Assembly (NCBI RefSeq): GCF_006539985.1
Contig: NZ_BJOB01000021.1
Span: forward strand, 1 to 43,700
DNA from: Kurthia gibsonii
GTDB lineage: Bacteria > Bacillota > Bacilli > Bacillales_A > Planococcaceae
Direction of reading: 5' to 3'
DNA length: 43,700 nt
Positions 1 through 8,621 of this stretch are shown here, piece by piece. Each line of letters starts with the position of its first letter. The stretch's first letter is position 1. The notes beneath the pieces were generated by a model. The model made no database searches and was not told where the DNA came from. It saw only the letters and a program-made list of their open reading frames with translations. The position numbers were made by a program, and so were the translations under genes.

Positions 1-42
1 CGCTAAAAGACTTAAACTGATTGTTTTTTTATATAAAAAGCC

Positions 43-150
43 TTATTTTAAATTACTTTTTAAAAATATCTTTTCTTGCTTATTTTTGAGATGAGATAGT
101 GCATCTTGAAATTTGAGTAATGAATAGATTGCTTCTAATTTTGCTAAACT
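43..150 (-). other. Coding-like frame without a normal start
   Basis: A 35-codon open stretch ends in TAA at 43-45 and reads SLAKLEAIYSLLKFQDALSH and onward, a plausible amphipathic, Leu/Lys-rich peptide. A strong ribosome binding site (AAAGGGGAG) lies just upstream, but the codon at the expected start is AGT (148-150) and no ATG, GTG or TTG is in frame. It may be the remnant of a small gene, a gene with a mutated start, or chance. It lies directly behind another small gene on the same strand. Confidence 0.25.
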
Positions 151-161
151 TATCTCCCCTT

Positions 162-317
162 TTATTTAAATAGGTGTAAAGTGAATCGAAAAATCGCGAA
201 AATTAGATTCAAGAGAAAACTCAAAAAACCTTGAATAATACCTTCCCAAATCACTTCACGAATTACATTTTTTACATCTCGAAAAAAACGTTGAATTCGT
301 CCTTCTTTTTTCTGCAT
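162..317 (-). CDS. Small hydrophobic protein (51 aa)
   Basis: Not recognised. The N-terminal half is basic and amphipathic (MQKKEGRIQRFFRDVKN). The C-terminal half is one hydrophobic segment rich in Phe and Leu, so a single-pass or membrane-surface peptide is likely. The start was placed at the ATG with a GGAAG site seven bases upstream. A longer in-frame ATG at 383 would put the start inside a transcription terminator and was rejected. A TATACT-like -10 element sits between terminator and start, so it may be transcribed alone. Its function is unknown. Confidence 0.5.
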   Translation of the reverse strand: MQKKEGRIQRFFRDVKNVIREVIWEGIIQGFLSFLLNLIFAIFRFTLHLFK

Positions 318-350
318 AGAATCTTCCTTTTTTAGAGATAGTATAACAAA

Positions 351-380
351 AAGCAGGTGCAAAAGAATATGCACCTGCTT
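351..380 (-). terminator. Rho-independent terminator
   Basis: An 11-bp perfect stem (AAGCAGGTGCA / TGCACCTGCTT) with an 8-base loop is followed on the minus strand by TTTTT. It ends the leftward transcript carrying oleate hydratase and two small genes. Confidence 0.85.
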
Positions 381-383
381 CAC

Positions 384-639
384 TTAACTATTTGTATTCT
401 TCAAATTGCTTGTCAATTTTAGAGCTTCTTCTTTTTCATCATAACAATCATATTTTTGAATTTCATGTAATAAGCGCTTAAATTCATGAATGACTTTCTT
501 CCCCTCATACCATTCCTTCATACGATGTGACTTATCATCTTCTTTATTCGCTTCTAACTTTTAAGTACTTCACCTAATCTCATTAATGTTTCCGCCATTT
601 TATAAATCATTTTGTCTTTTTTTCTTCATAGTTTGTCAT
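384..639 (-). pseudogene. Frameshifted small gene, about 85 codons
   Basis: The frame opens at ATG 637-639 after an AAGGAG site but stops after 10 codons. Adding one A to the 7-A run (617-623 on the plus strand, Ts) and one A to the 4-A run (559-562) gives a continuous 85-residue charged helical protein (MTNYEEKKDKMIYKMAETLM at its start) ending in TAA at 384. Its ATG overlaps the TGA of the gene before it (ATGA), the usual sign of translational coupling, so both were probably real genes. Either the locus is decaying or the assembly has homopolymer errors. No family is recognised. Confidence 0.55.
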
Positions 640-817
640 CTATAAAACACTCCTTCTAAGGCGGCTGCTTTTACGAAGATACTTAGCTCAGGATGTCCTG
701 TTAAAACTAGTGTTTCAAAAGCCCGCACAACTCTTGCAATAACGAGATAAATCATAATTTTAGGGTAATTCTTCTTCGGATCATCAAGTTGTTTGATATA
801 CTGCGTTTTTGTGTCAT
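636..817 (-). pseudogene. Frameshifted small gene, about 60 codons
   Basis: An ATG with a GGGAGTG site begins a frame broken at a 5-A run (806-810, Ts on the plus strand). With one extra A the reading is MTQKTQYIKQLDDPKKNYPK, then a hydrophobic segment (IMIYLVIARVVRAFETLVL) and a tail to TGA at 636. The product would be a 60-residue, probably membrane-touching peptide. It lies 34 bp behind oleate hydratase on the same strand and is ATGA-coupled to the next small gene. No family is recognised. Confidence 0.5.
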
Positions 818-851
818 TCCATCACTCCCGTCTATTTAAATATAAGAAAAT

Positions 852-2624
852 CTATAGAAGTCCCGAATCTTCTAAAAGTTCTTCAATGAACGTATTTTTA
901 ATTTTCTTTAATTCATGCTTCGCCAACATGCCTTCTAAAATTGGAACTTTCATATCGCGAATACCTTTTTTATCATTTAAATAATAAGAGGCGCGCAGCA
1001 ACATACGAATGTCATATGAAGAAGCGAATACTTCTGGTACACCGCGTTCAATATCTAAAAATGTGTAAACTGCTTCCATCGCTGTACGAACAGAATATTC
1101 TGTTGTAAATACCGTATCGCGTTCTGTTTCTGCAAAGTTACCGATGAACGCTAAGTTTTTAGATCCTTTGGGAACAACGAGTGGACGATCACCTAATGCA
1201 CGTGGCATGAAGTAAGACGTAATATACGGCATGTAACATGGGACTGTATTACATGAATTACGTGCTAAATCTTCAATTTCATTCATCGGTACACCCATGT
1301 GGTATAACCATTCACATGCAATTTCCATACCTGTACATTCTGTAATTGGTTTTTTAATATAATTACCAGGTTGGTCTGAAATTAGTGCATATACCCAAAC
1401 AACTAATTGGTCTTTTGGCTGTGCTTTAAAATGTGGTTGTCGATTTAATGTATAACTCATTTTCCAATTAGAGTCTCTAGCATGAACAATACCACCTGTT
1501 ACAACTTTACCTGCATAGGGATCACGTTTACTAATTCTCTCAATATATGGTGCTACTTTATCATCTAATGTTGTAACGGTTGCTGATACAAACCAACTTG
1601 CTTTGGGGATATTTTTGTAGAATTTTTCAGGATATCCAAAGTCCGCATCCTGTGCAGCTAAATTTTTCCATAAGTCCCATCCACCGCTTGTTTTATGTGT
1701 TGGGGGTGCTGGTTCGTCTTGTGTTCCATATGTTGTACTATCTGTGATTGAACCATTCGTTACAAATACAAGGTCGTCTTCACTTAATTGAACGACTTGC
1801 TCTTCACCTTTTACTGTAAGGTGAAGTTCTTTTGCAACCTTCTCTAGACCACCTTTACTCATCATCACATTTTTCACTACTGTGTCATATTGGAAATGAA
1901 CACCTTGTTCTTTTAAATAATTCATTAACGGTAAAACTAGCGATTCATATTGATTATATTTAGTGAATTTTAATGAGGAGAAATCTGCGAGGGCATCAAT
2001 ATGGTGAATAAAGCGCATGAGGTAGCGACGCATTTCCATTGCAGAGTGCCATTCTTCAAAGGCAAACATTGTGCACCAATACGTCCAGAAGTTTGATTCA
2101 AAAAACTCTTTAGAAAAAACATCTGTAATTTTTTTATTTTGTAAGTTTTCTTCTTTTTGAAGGCATAAATGTAAAATCTCTTTAACGGATTTTTCGCTTA
2201 ACGTGAGTTGACCGTCTGTTGGGTAGCGTTCACCTTTTTTATGAATAATACGGCAATGAGATGAGTTTGGATCATCTTTATTCAACCAGTAGAATTCATC
2301 AAGTACAGAAGCATTCTCTACTTCAAGTGAAGGGACAGAGCGGAATAAATCCCATAAACATTCAAAATGCGCTTCCATTTCGCGACCGCCACGAATAACA
2401 AATCCAGCGTCAGGACGATCAATGCCATCCAATGAACCTCCTGGTATCGAGAGTTCCTCTAAAATATGAATACGTTCTCCTGGTACCTGACCATCACGCA
2501 CTAAAAATGCGGCAGCTGCTAAAGATGCTAACCCTGAACCAACTAAATAAGCGGATACGCGATCGGCTCTTTCTGGTTTTCTCGGTCGTGCAAATGCTTC
2601 ATAGTTACCATTACTTCTATACAT
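852..2624 (-). CDS. ohyA: Oleate hydratase (myosin-cross-reactive antigen family)
   Basis: An FAD-dependent enzyme that adds water to the cis-9 double bond of oleate-type unsaturated fatty acids, giving 10-hydroxy fatty acids; it acts in the cytosol or at the membrane face. The 590-residue length is normal for the family. The family N-terminus ([18 protein letters not shown]) is present, then the dinucleotide-binding [17 protein letters not shown] near residue 28. The family hallmark GGSLDG and [15 protein letters not shown] follow, and the C-terminal [20 protein letters not shown] is intact. The start has a GGGAGGA site. In Firmicutes it detoxifies host or environmental unsaturated fatty acids. 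Two small damaged genes follow and seem to share its transcript. Confidence 0.95.
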   Translation of the reverse strand: MYRSNGNYEAFARPRKPERADRVSAYLVGSGLASLAAAAFLVRDGQVPGERIHILEELSIPGGSLDGIDRPDAGFVIRGGREMEAHFECLWDLFRSVPSLEVENASVLDEFYWLNKDDPNSSHCRIIHKKGERYPTDGQLTLSEKSVKEILHLCLQKEENLQNKKITDVFSKEFFESNFWTYWCTMFAFEEWHSAMEMRRYLMRFIHHIDALADFSSLKFTKYNQYESLVLPLMNYLKEQGVHFQYDTVVKNVMMSKGGLEKVAKELHLTVKGEEQVVQLSEDDLVFVTNGSITDSTTYGTQDEPAPPTHKTSGGWDLWKNLAAQDADFGYPEKFYKNIPKASWFVSATVTTLDDKVAPYIERISKRDPYAGKVVTGGIVHARDSNWKMSYTLNRQPHFKAQPKDQLVVWVYALISDQPGNYIKKPITECTGMEIACEWLYHMGVPMNEIEDLARNSCNTVPCYMPYITSYFMPRALGDRPLVVPKGSKNLAFIGNFAETERDTVFTTEYSVRTAMEAVYTFLDIERGVPEVFASSYDIRMLLRASYYLNDKKGIRDMKVPILEGMLAKHELKKIKNTFIEELLEDSGLL

Positions 2625-2963
2625 AGTTGATTCCTCCCAAATTACATGTGTAGTCTTTTTGTAAAAAAAAACAGTCTACCAACTGCCTCTTCGAGTGACG
2701 AACAATCGGGCTGATTTTTGTCATTTAAAAACCAACCACTCTACCACAATCCGTTCCCCCTATTCCATAACTTTAACCATTTTTAGCCGGTTCAATTTTC
2801 CATATCCATTAAAAATTCACACCCTATTTAAAAGAAAAGTATTTTAGATTTTTTCATTTTAAAGAACCAAAATAAGAACCTTAAACTTCCTTTCATTTTT
2901 AGCGACAAATGATTATAATGGGGTTGTCTTGTTATAACGAGCTATAAAAGGAGTTCATTCATA
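2625..2963. promoter_or_regulatory. Divergent intergenic region, ohyA / modA
   Basis: A 339-bp gap between divergent genes. A TATAAT hexamer at 2914-2919 lies about 45 bp before modA, but its -35 is poor. A GTTATAAC palindrome at 2931-2938 follows it and could be an operator. No small gene and no recognised riboswitch was found. Confidence 0.35.
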
Positions 2964-3752
2964 ATGAAAAAGATTTATAGTTTAGTTACAACCTTATTGT
3001 TACTCGCACTACTGACCGCTTGTTCGAATACAGAGACTTCGAAAGAATCTTCATCTAAGCAGCCAGTCGACCTTACTGTGTCAGCTGCCGCTAGTTTGCA
3101 GGATGCTTTAGTGGAACTTCAAAAAACATATGAGAAGGAACACACAGATGTCAACGTACAGTTCAACTTTGGTGGGTCTGGTGCTTTAAAACAACAAATT
3201 GCGCAAGGAGCACCTGTTGATGTATTCTTTTCAGCAGCTTCAGAACCATTCGATGCATTAGTACAGAGTGGTGATATTGAAAAATCCAAGCAAGTGAACT
3301 TATTAGCCAATGAATTAGTTTTAATTACACCAAAAGATACAAACAACAATATTCAGTCTTTTAAAGACTTAACAACAGCAAAAAAAATTGCACTCGGTAC
3401 ACCTGAATCTGTACCTGCTGGTCAATACGGTCGCGAAACGCTTGAAGCGCTAAAACTCTGGACACGTGTCGAGGACAAAATCGTCTACACAAAAGATGTA
3501 CGCCAAGTCTTAACCTATGTAGAATCAGGTAATGTAAATGCTGGTCTTGTTTATGAAACAGATGCGCGTACTTCCGACAAAATTCAATTAGTTGCGACTG
3601 CTAAAAGTGATACACACCAGCCGATTATCTATCCTGTTGGCATCATTAAAGACAGTAAACACCCAAAAGAAGCACAAGCTTTTTATGATTTCTTACAAAG
3701 TGATGAAGCGATGAAAACATTCGAAAAATATGGGTTCAAAGGAGCGAAATAG
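2964..3752 (+). CDS. modA: Molybdate ABC transporter substrate-binding lipoprotein
   Basis: It captures molybdate (and tungstate) outside the membrane and hands it to the ModB permease. The 262-residue protein begins with a lipoprotein signal: KK, a hydrophobic stretch and the lipobox LLTAC, with Cys20 as the lipid anchor. The mature part shows ModA-type motifs: SAAASLQDAL, FNFGGSGALKQQI and GAPVDVFFSA, which carry the Ser and backbone oxyanion-binding loops, and VLTYVESGNVNAGLVYETDA near the C-terminus. The start follows AAAAGGAG. modB follows three bases after the stop. The neighbouring cofactor operons make molybdate the likely substrate. Confidence 0.93.
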   Translation: MKKIYSLVTTLLLLALLTACSNTETSKESSSKQPVDLTVSAAASLQDALVELQKTYEKEHTDVNVQFNFGGSGALKQQIAQGAPVDVFFSAASEPFDALVQSGDIEKSKQVNLLANELVLITPKDTNNNIQSFKDLTTAKKIALGTPESVPAGQYGRETLEALKLWTRVEDKIVYTKDVRQVLTYVESGNVNAGLVYETDARTSDKIQLVATAKSDTHQPIIYPVGIIKDSKHPKEAQAFYDFLQSDEAMKTFEKYGFKGAK

Positions 3753-3755
3753 TAT

Positions 3756-4418
3756 ATGAATACGGACATTTGGACGCCACTCAAGCTGTCGCTACAAGTT
3801 GCATGCATCGCGAGTATTGTCGTCCTTATTGTCGGTATTTTGCTAGGCAAATGGATGGCACATCGGCAGTTTCGCGGGAAGGTACTCTTTGAGACACTCC
3901 TTCTACTCCCACTTGTGTTACCGCCTACTGTTGTCGGCTTTTTACTCATTGTCATCTTCGGAAAAAATAGTTTTGTCGGTGACGCAATTGAATGGCTCTT
4001 TCACGCACCCATTATTTTCACGTTTTGGGCAGCTGTTCTGTCCTCAATTGTCGTCGCATTCCCATTAATGTATCAATCGACAAAAACAGGTTTTGAAGGT
4101 GTCAGTCGGGATATTGAAAATGCTGCGCGTGTAGACGGTGCAAGTGAATGGAAAGTCTTGCTATTCATCTCCATTCCACTTGCTGCAAAAGCTATTATAT
4201 CTGGTGGCATTTTAAGTTTTGCGCGCGCACTCGGCGAATTCGGTGCCACATTAATGTTTGCAGGAAATATTCCTGGTAAAACACAGACTGCACCGCTTGC
4301 CATCTATACTGCAATTGACTCAGGGAACATGAGTGTTGCATGGACACTCGTCATTTGTATGGTAGTCATCTCATTCATCATGTTACTCTGTGTTCATCTC
4401 ATTCGAGTTGATGCATAG
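3756..4418 (+). CDS. modB: Molybdate ABC transporter permease
   Basis: The membrane channel subunit for molybdate import. Its 220 residues contain about five hydrophobic segments. The cytoplasmic EAA-type loop is intact (DGASEWKVLLFISIPLAAKA, then the G of the motif), as is the family signature ARALGEFGATLMFAGNIPG. It is coupled to modA. Normally the ATPase ModC follows; here a hairpin terminator begins about 35 bp after the stop and no ATPase gene is in the window. Energy must come from an ATPase encoded elsewhere, or the importer is incomplete. Confidence 0.93.
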   Translation: MNTDIWTPLKLSLQVACIASIVVLIVGILLGKWMAHRQFRGKVLFETLLLLPLVLPPTVVGFLLIVIFGKNSFVGDAIEWLFHAPIIFTFWAAVLSSIVVAFPLMYQSTKTGFEGVSRDIENAARVDGASEWKVLLFISIPLAAKAIISGGILSFARALGEFGATLMFAGNIPGKTQTAPLAIYTAIDSGNMSVAWTLVICMVVISFIMLLCVHLIRVDA

Positions 4419-4429
4419 ATGAAACGTAT

Positions 4430-4496
4430 CACTTTTTTTAGCGTTTGAAACAAAAAAACTGGAACCGCGTCAAAGCGCGATTCCAGTTTTTCTTAT
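4430..4496. repeat. Dispersed hairpin repeat, copy 1 (bidirectional terminator)
   Basis: The stem AAAAACTGGAA-C-CGCG / CGCG-A-TTCCAGTTTTT has T-runs on both strands and lies between the convergent modB and moaD genes. The hairpin and its flanks (a T-run and AGCGTT before, TCTTAT after) recur almost unchanged at 20763-20832. The stem bases are identical and the loop differs by one base (TCAAAG versus TCACAG). Confidence 0.8.
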
Positions 4497-4529
4497 GTTT
4501 ATATACATGCATGTCCTAGACTATTTTAT

Positions 4530-4763
4530 TTAGCCACCACTAATCGGTGGTATAAATGCTACTTGGTCTCCTTCATTGACAATCGTTTGATCGCGCGCAA
4601 ATTCTTCATTCACAGCTGTCATTACCTGTGCTAACGAGAGTAATGGATACTCTTTCTCTAACCAAGCTTTCACTTCTGCCACTGTTTTCCCTGCTAATGG
4701 CACTTCCATCTGTGCTTGCCCCATACTTTCTTGTAATTGTGCAAAGAATAAAATCGAAATCAT
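4530..4763 (-). CDS. moaD: Molybdopterin synthase small subunit MoaD
   Basis: A ubiquitin-like sulfur carrier of 77 residues. Its C-terminal Gly-Gly (PPISGG) is adenylated by MoeB and then carries the thiocarboxylate that MoaE uses to build the dithiolene of molybdopterin. The fold is consistent: MISILFFAQLQESMG at the N-terminus and VNEGDQVAFIPPISGG at the end. The start was chosen at the ATG preceded by GAGGAGG, which lies within the last codons of moaE. It is the last gene of the leftward moeB-moeA-mobB-moaE-moaD operon. Confidence 0.93.
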   Translation of the reverse strand: MISILFFAQLQESMGQAQMEVPLAGKTVAEVKAWLEKEYPLLSLAQVMTAVNEEFARDQTIVNEGDQVAFIPPISGG

Positions 4764-4764
4764 C

Positions 4765-5229
4765 TTATTCTGCCTCCTCTGGTCGTCCGTTTGGATACGG
4801 TACATTTTCTAGTTGGTCGCCAATCCAAGCAGTCCCGTCTTCCCAATGTTCTTTTTTCCAAATCGGAACAATTTGTTTAATACGCTCAATTGCAAATTCA
4901 TTCGCTTCATAGGCAACTTTACGATGAGGCGAAGATACTGCAATCACTACTGCAATATCTGAAATCGCTAATAACCCGACACGGTGTGTAATCGCTAATC
5001 GTACATCCGGCCACTGCTCTAAAATTTCACGTTCGATTTGTTCGAACATTTTAATCGCCATTGGTGCATAGGCTTCGTATTGCAGTGACAATGTTTTTTT
5101 CCCTTTTGTCATCTCTCGAACCGTACCGATAAATAATGTAACTGCTCCTGCATTACGATCCATCACTTTCGCACGCATCGCTTCTACATCGATTGGTTGG
5201 TCTACAATCTCAAACTTATTCTCCTGCAT
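4765..5229 (-). CDS. moaE: Molybdopterin synthase catalytic subunit MoaE
   Basis: It converts cyclic pyranopterin monophosphate to molybdopterin using two MoaD thiocarboxylates. The conserved catalytic region is present: THRVGLLAISDIAVVIAVSS, HRKVAYEANEFAIERIKQIV and PIWKKEHWEDG, where the Lys pair corresponds to the active-site lysines. GTVRE near the N-terminus is the substrate-phosphate loop. The start is the ATG six bases after GAGGT; a TTG two codons upstream is less likely. It overlaps the end of mobB by 14 bp and the moaD ribosome binding site lies inside its 3' end. Confidence 0.94.
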   Translation of the reverse strand: MQENKFEIVDQPIDVEAMRAKVMDRNAGAVTLFIGTVREMTKGKKTLSLQYEAYAPMAIKMFEQIEREILEQWPDVRLAITHRVGLLAISDIAVVIAVSSPHRKVAYEANEFAIERIKQIVPIWKKEHWEDGTAWIGDQLENVPYPNGRPEEAE

Positions 5230-5743
5230 GTTCAAACCTCATTTCCTTACATAAAAATGCTAGATAATCCTCTTTTGCGTCAATTGAAAAAGTGGGATAG
5301 TTCGTTGGTAATTCACCTGTATAAGTCGGCCAATACAGAACACACATAATCTCATGTAACTCTGTCAATAACTCATAATCTTCTTCCATTTGTAAGATGA
5401 CGATTTTTGGGTAGGAAGCATGTTTATACCCTTCAATTAAAATCAAATCAATCGGAAAATGCTGATATAAAGCAAGAATCTCCTCTAGATTCCAGTGGTC
5501 TCTTTTGGCACTTAACCGCAGAACTCCACCACCTTCTACTGCTGCGACTGCTGCACCTGCTCGTTCATGACGTGTGCTATCTTTTGAACTTTCTACATCA
5601 GGAATACCGCCATGACCATGATGTTTGATTGTCGCTACACGTAATTCAGTCGCAGTGGCTTCTCGAATGAGTTGTTCCATCAATGTCGTCTTACCGCTAT
5701 TTTGATACCCTACAACTTGGAGTATTTTTTGATATTGTCCCAT
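5216..5743 (-). CDS. mobB: Molybdopterin-guanine dinucleotide biosynthesis adaptor MobB
   Basis: A GTP-binding P-loop protein that assists MobA in attaching GMP to molybdopterin. The Walker A motif VVGYQNSGKTTLM is near the N-terminus, and TIKHHGHGG and LILIEGYKHASYPKIVIL match the MobB family. About 175 residues. The start is the ATG nine bases after GGAAG; an in-frame GTG two codons earlier is possible. It overlaps the 3' end of moeA by about 30 bp, so translation is probably coupled. MobA is encoded in the divergent rightward operon. Confidence 0.92.
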   Translation of the reverse strand: MGQYQKILQVVGYQNSGKTTLMEQLIREATATELRVATIKHHGHGGIPDVESSKDSTRHERAGAAVAAVEGGGVLRLSAKRDHWNLEEILALYQHFPIDLILIEGYKHASYPKIVILQMEEDYELLTELHEIMCVLYWPTYTGELPTNYPTFSIDAKEDYLAFLCKEMRFEHAGE

Positions 5744-7002
5744 GGCCACTCACTTCCCTGTAAATCTTCTAACAGTAAAACATCTACTGGCATATCTTTT
5801 TCATAACCTCTCGAACCACCCGGTAATACGATGAACGCATTCGCAGTTGCTAAAGAAGATACCGCACTTGATTTATTAAAGCCAGATGGTGTCGCTACCA
5901 ATTGACCATCATTATAATGAAGCGTCGCTCGAATAAAACGCGTGAATGGATTCGCTTTCGTAAAGTCCTCACCTAATATCGCTTTTTCTCTACGTAAATG
6001 TGGTGTTGTACTGCCAAAGCTTTTTCGAATAATCGGACGAGTGAATAATTCAAATCCAACATAACAAGCCGATGGATTACCTGATAAACCATAGAGTAGC
6101 TGACCATCTAAAGTTGCAACAGTTGTTACACTCCCTGGTCGCATCGCTACTTTATTAAATAGAACAGTTGCACCAATCGCTTCATAAATCGCTGGTAAAT
6201 AATCGTAATCCCCAACCGATACACCGCCTGTTGTAATTAAGATATCCACTTGTGTTAAAGCTTTTTTCACTTCTTCAATGCATACATCTAAATCATCACT
6301 AAACTGCCCGAAGTATTTCGCAGTTGCACCTGCTCGCTCAATTTGCGCCATAATCATGTACGCATTACTATTACGAATTTTTCCTGCTTGAAGCGGTTCG
6401 TTTGGTTCAAGTAATTCGCTACCTGTTGCAATTACACCAACAACGGGCTTTTTAAAAACAGGTACTTCCGCATAACCAAATGTCGCGAGTAATGCGATTA
6501 CACCTGGATTAATAAACTGTCCTTTTTGAATTAATACTTCGCCTTTTCGAACATCTTCACCTTGATATGAAATATTCGTGCCTGCTTCATACGAACGGTT
6601 AATCGACATATACGTTTGTCCATCTCGTACTTCATCTTTTGTTAGTTCCAACATCACAACAGCATCACAGCCTTTTGGAATCGGAGCGCCGGTCATAATA
6701 CGCACTGCTTCAAATGCTTGTACTTCCTGTTCATACACAAAGCCCGCACCAATCTCACCAACTACTTTGAATGATACTGGTGTCTCTTTTGTCGCTTTTT
6801 GACTATCTACTGCTCGAATCGCAAAACCATCATAAGGAGAACGGTCAAAAGAAGGGACATCTTGGTCTGCAGCAAGATTTTCTGCCAAGAAGCGTTCATT
6901 CGCCTCTATAAGTGGAACCCATTCTACTTTTTCTGTATAGGCGTAGTCCATCACACGTTTAACTGCTTCTGAAACAGCAATCGGATTTCTTTTCTCTACC
7001 AT
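5710..7002 (-). CDS. moeA: Molybdopterin molybdenumtransferase MoeA
   Basis: It inserts molybdenum into adenylylated molybdopterin. About 430 residues. Family motifs are in order: VPSFDRSPYDGFAIRAVD (N-terminal), EIGAGFVYEQEVQAFEAVRI and MTGAPIPKGCDAVVMLE, then VGVIATGSELLEP and NSNAYMIMAQIERAGA. DILITTGGVSVGDYDY is the MPT-binding loop, and the C-terminal domain carries LYGLSGNPSACYVGFELF. The start is the ATG nine bases after GAGGA; a GTG overlapping that site was rejected. It lies twelve bases behind moeB. Confidence 0.95.
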   Translation of the reverse strand: MVEKRNPIAVSEAVKRVMDYAYTEKVEWVPLIEANERFLAENLAADQDVPSFDRSPYDGFAIRAVDSQKATKETPVSFKVVGEIGAGFVYEQEVQAFEAVRIMTGAPIPKGCDAVVMLELTKDEVRDGQTYMSINRSYEAGTNISYQGEDVRKGEVLIQKGQFINPGVIALLATFGYAEVPVFKKPVVGVIATGSELLEPNEPLQAGKIRNSNAYMIMAQIERAGATAKYFGQFSDDLDVCIEEVKKALTQVDILITTGGVSVGDYDYLPAIYEAIGATVLFNKVAMRPGSVTTVATLDGQLLYGLSGNPSACYVGFELFTRPIIRKSFGSTTPHLRREKAILGEDFTKANPFTRFIRATLHYNDGQLVATPSGFNKSSAVSSLATANAFIVLPGGSRGYEKDMPVDVLLLEDLQGSEWPWDNIKKYSKL

Positions 7003-7014
7003 ATCAAACACTCC

Positions 7015-8031
7015 TCATCCTAATAATTGATAATAGATTTTTTTTGCTTGTTGCGGATCTTGTACCCCATGAATAACAACGCGACCATCTTGGAATAAGA
7101 CAAAGCGATATGTATCCGTTTGATACGATAATAAATACGGATTACACTGCACATTCCCTTGTTTTTCAAGTTTAGACTGTAGTGCTTGAAAATCATATTG
7201 AATCGCTTTTGGCGGACGAATTTGAACTGCATCGCGCCCACATAAAACATCTAATTTCATTTGATTTTCGTACGCTAAATAAGGATGTGTCGCTTGTTCG
7301 CCACAGCATGGACACGCAGTATTTTGCATCTTCTCCACATTAATTTCAAAATGTTGATTTTGCCAAACATCGAATGTTTTATATTTGCGGTTCACTGCTT
7401 CTATATTCCCCGTCAATATTTTCAGTGTTTCAGCTACTTGGTATGCTGCTACAATTTGTACTGCTGGACTAATAATTCCTGCTGTATCACAGGTCATCGT
7501 TGTTTTAGGAATGACGTCAACTAAACAGTAAAAACAAGGCGTTTCGTCTGGAATAACCGTATAAGTTGCACCGTAACTACTCACACATGAACCATACACC
7601 CAAGGAATTTTATATTTAGCACTAATATCATTTAAAATAAAACGAATATCAAAATTATCTGTTGCATCAATTAAGACATCTACTGTTTCAACTAAGGTTG
7701 GCAGTAATTCGCTCGTTGCATCCGCAATATACGATTCAATTTCTACATCCGAATTAATCGCTTGTAAACGTGATTTAGCTGCAATCACTTTCGGAAGTTT
7801 TTCAGCTGCATCTGCTTCTGTATAAAGTTGTTGTCTTTGTAAATTACTCCACTCTACATAGTCGCGGTCAACTAACGTTAATTTCCCTACACCAGCACGC
7901 GTTAATGCCTCTGCACTCGCACTTCCTAATGCGCCCACACCTACAATTAGCACATGTTTTTCACTTAATAATTGTTGTCCTTTTTCACCAATTGGGCGAA
8001 ATAATTCTTGTCTTGAGTAACGGTCATTCAT
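7015..8031 (-). CDS. moeB: MoeB/ThiF-type adenylyltransferase
   Basis: An E1-like enzyme that adenylates the Gly-Gly tail of MoaD. It has the Rossmann nucleotide loop VLIVGVGALGSASAEAL (residues 28-44), the Arg-containing NLQRQQLYTE and the acidic DVLIDATDNFDIRFILND. A zinc site is made of CFYC and CPCC. The last 80 residues form an extra domain lacking an obvious rhodanese Cys loop, so direct sulfur transfer by this protein is not shown. The MoaD/MoaE context favours MoeB, but ThiF is hard to exclude from sequence. It is the first gene of the operon, divergent from moaB. Confidence 0.88.
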   Translation of the reverse strand: MNDRYSRQELFRPIGEKGQQLLSEKHVLIVGVGALGSASAEALTRAGVGKLTLVDRDYVEWSNLQRQQLYTEADAAEKLPKVIAAKSRLQAINSDVEIESYIADATSELLPTLVETVDVLIDATDNFDIRFILNDISAKYKIPWVYGSCVSSYGATYTVIPDETPCFYCLVDVIPKTTMTCDTAGIISPAVQIVAAYQVAETLKILTGNIEAVNRKYKTFDVWQNQHFEINVEKMQNTACPCCGEQATHPYLAYENQMKLDVLCGRDAVQIRPPKAIQYDFQALQSKLEKQGNVQCNPYLLSYQTDTYRFVLFQDGRVVIHGVQDPQQAKKIYYQLLG

Positions 8032-8064
8032 GACGACTCGCCACCTTTCTCTTACAATTTTTGT

Positions 8065-8117
8065 TTGACGTTTTTATTTATAGCTTTATAATAAGATTCA
8101 AAATACGCACAAGGAGG
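8065..8117 (+). promoter_or_regulatory. moaB promoter and ribosome binding site
   Basis: TTGACG (8065-8070), a 16-base spacer and a perfect TATAAT (8087-8092), followed by AAGGAGG at 8111-8117, nine bases before the TTG start of moaB. This fixes the start at 8127, since the longer in-frame ATG at 8061 lies upstream of the promoter. Confidence 0.7.
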
Positions 8118-8126
8118 TCGCTGTCT

Positions 8127-8621
8127 TTGCACCCTACACATCAAGAAGTAGCGATTCACGCAGCCATTTTAACGGTTAGTGATACGCGAACGAAGGATAC
8201 CGATACCGGCGGGCAATTAATTCATACACTGTTACAAGATGCAAAATTTGAAGTTGCCGACTATGTAATCGAACGCGACGAACCCATTCAAATACTCGAG
8301 CATGTTCGCCAATGGTCTGCTCAAGAACACATCAATACCATTATTATTACAGGTGGTACTGGATTCTCACAACGCGACCAAACATATGATGCGGTTACAC
8401 CTCTTTTTGAAAAAGAGATGATTGGCTTTGGTGAGTTATTCCGTTCATTAAGCTATGACGAAATTGGTCCAAAAGCGATGTTCAGCCGAGCTACTGCTGG
8501 TTGCTTTAAACAGACAGCCATCTATGTCATACCTGGTTCAAAAAATGCAGTCAATCTAGCCATGCAAAAACTGATTTTGCCTACTGTACAACACTTCGTA
8601 GGGGAGTTGCACCGGATATGA
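8127..8621 (+). CDS. moaB: Molybdenum cofactor biosynthesis protein MoaB (MogA family)
   Basis: A molybdopterin-binding protein of 164 residues that in related systems adenylylates molybdopterin before metal insertion by MoeA. Family motifs: AAILTVSDTRTKDTDTGG, IIITGGTGFSQRDQTYDAV (the MPT-binding GGTG) and GFGELFRSLSYDEIGPKAMF, then SRATAG near the C-terminus. The TTG start is set by a strong AAGGAGG site. The end overlaps mobA by four bases (ATGA). First gene of moaB-mobA-moaC. Confidence 0.93.
   Translation: MHPTHQEVAIHAAILTVSDTRTKDTDTGGQLIHTLLQDAKFEVADYVIERDEPIQILEHVRQWSAQEHINTIIITGGTGFSQRDQTYDAVTPLFEKEMIGFGELFRSLSYDEIGPKAMFSRATAGCFKQTAIYVIPGSKNAVNLAMQKLILPTVQHFVGELHRI

Noticed and set aside
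4628-4912. Plus-strand frame opposite moaD/moaE
   Set aside because: It is antisense to two well-supported genes and has no ribosome binding site.
8061-8126. Upstream ATG start for MoaB
   Set aside because: It lies at or above the promoter; AAGGAGG points to TTG at 8127.
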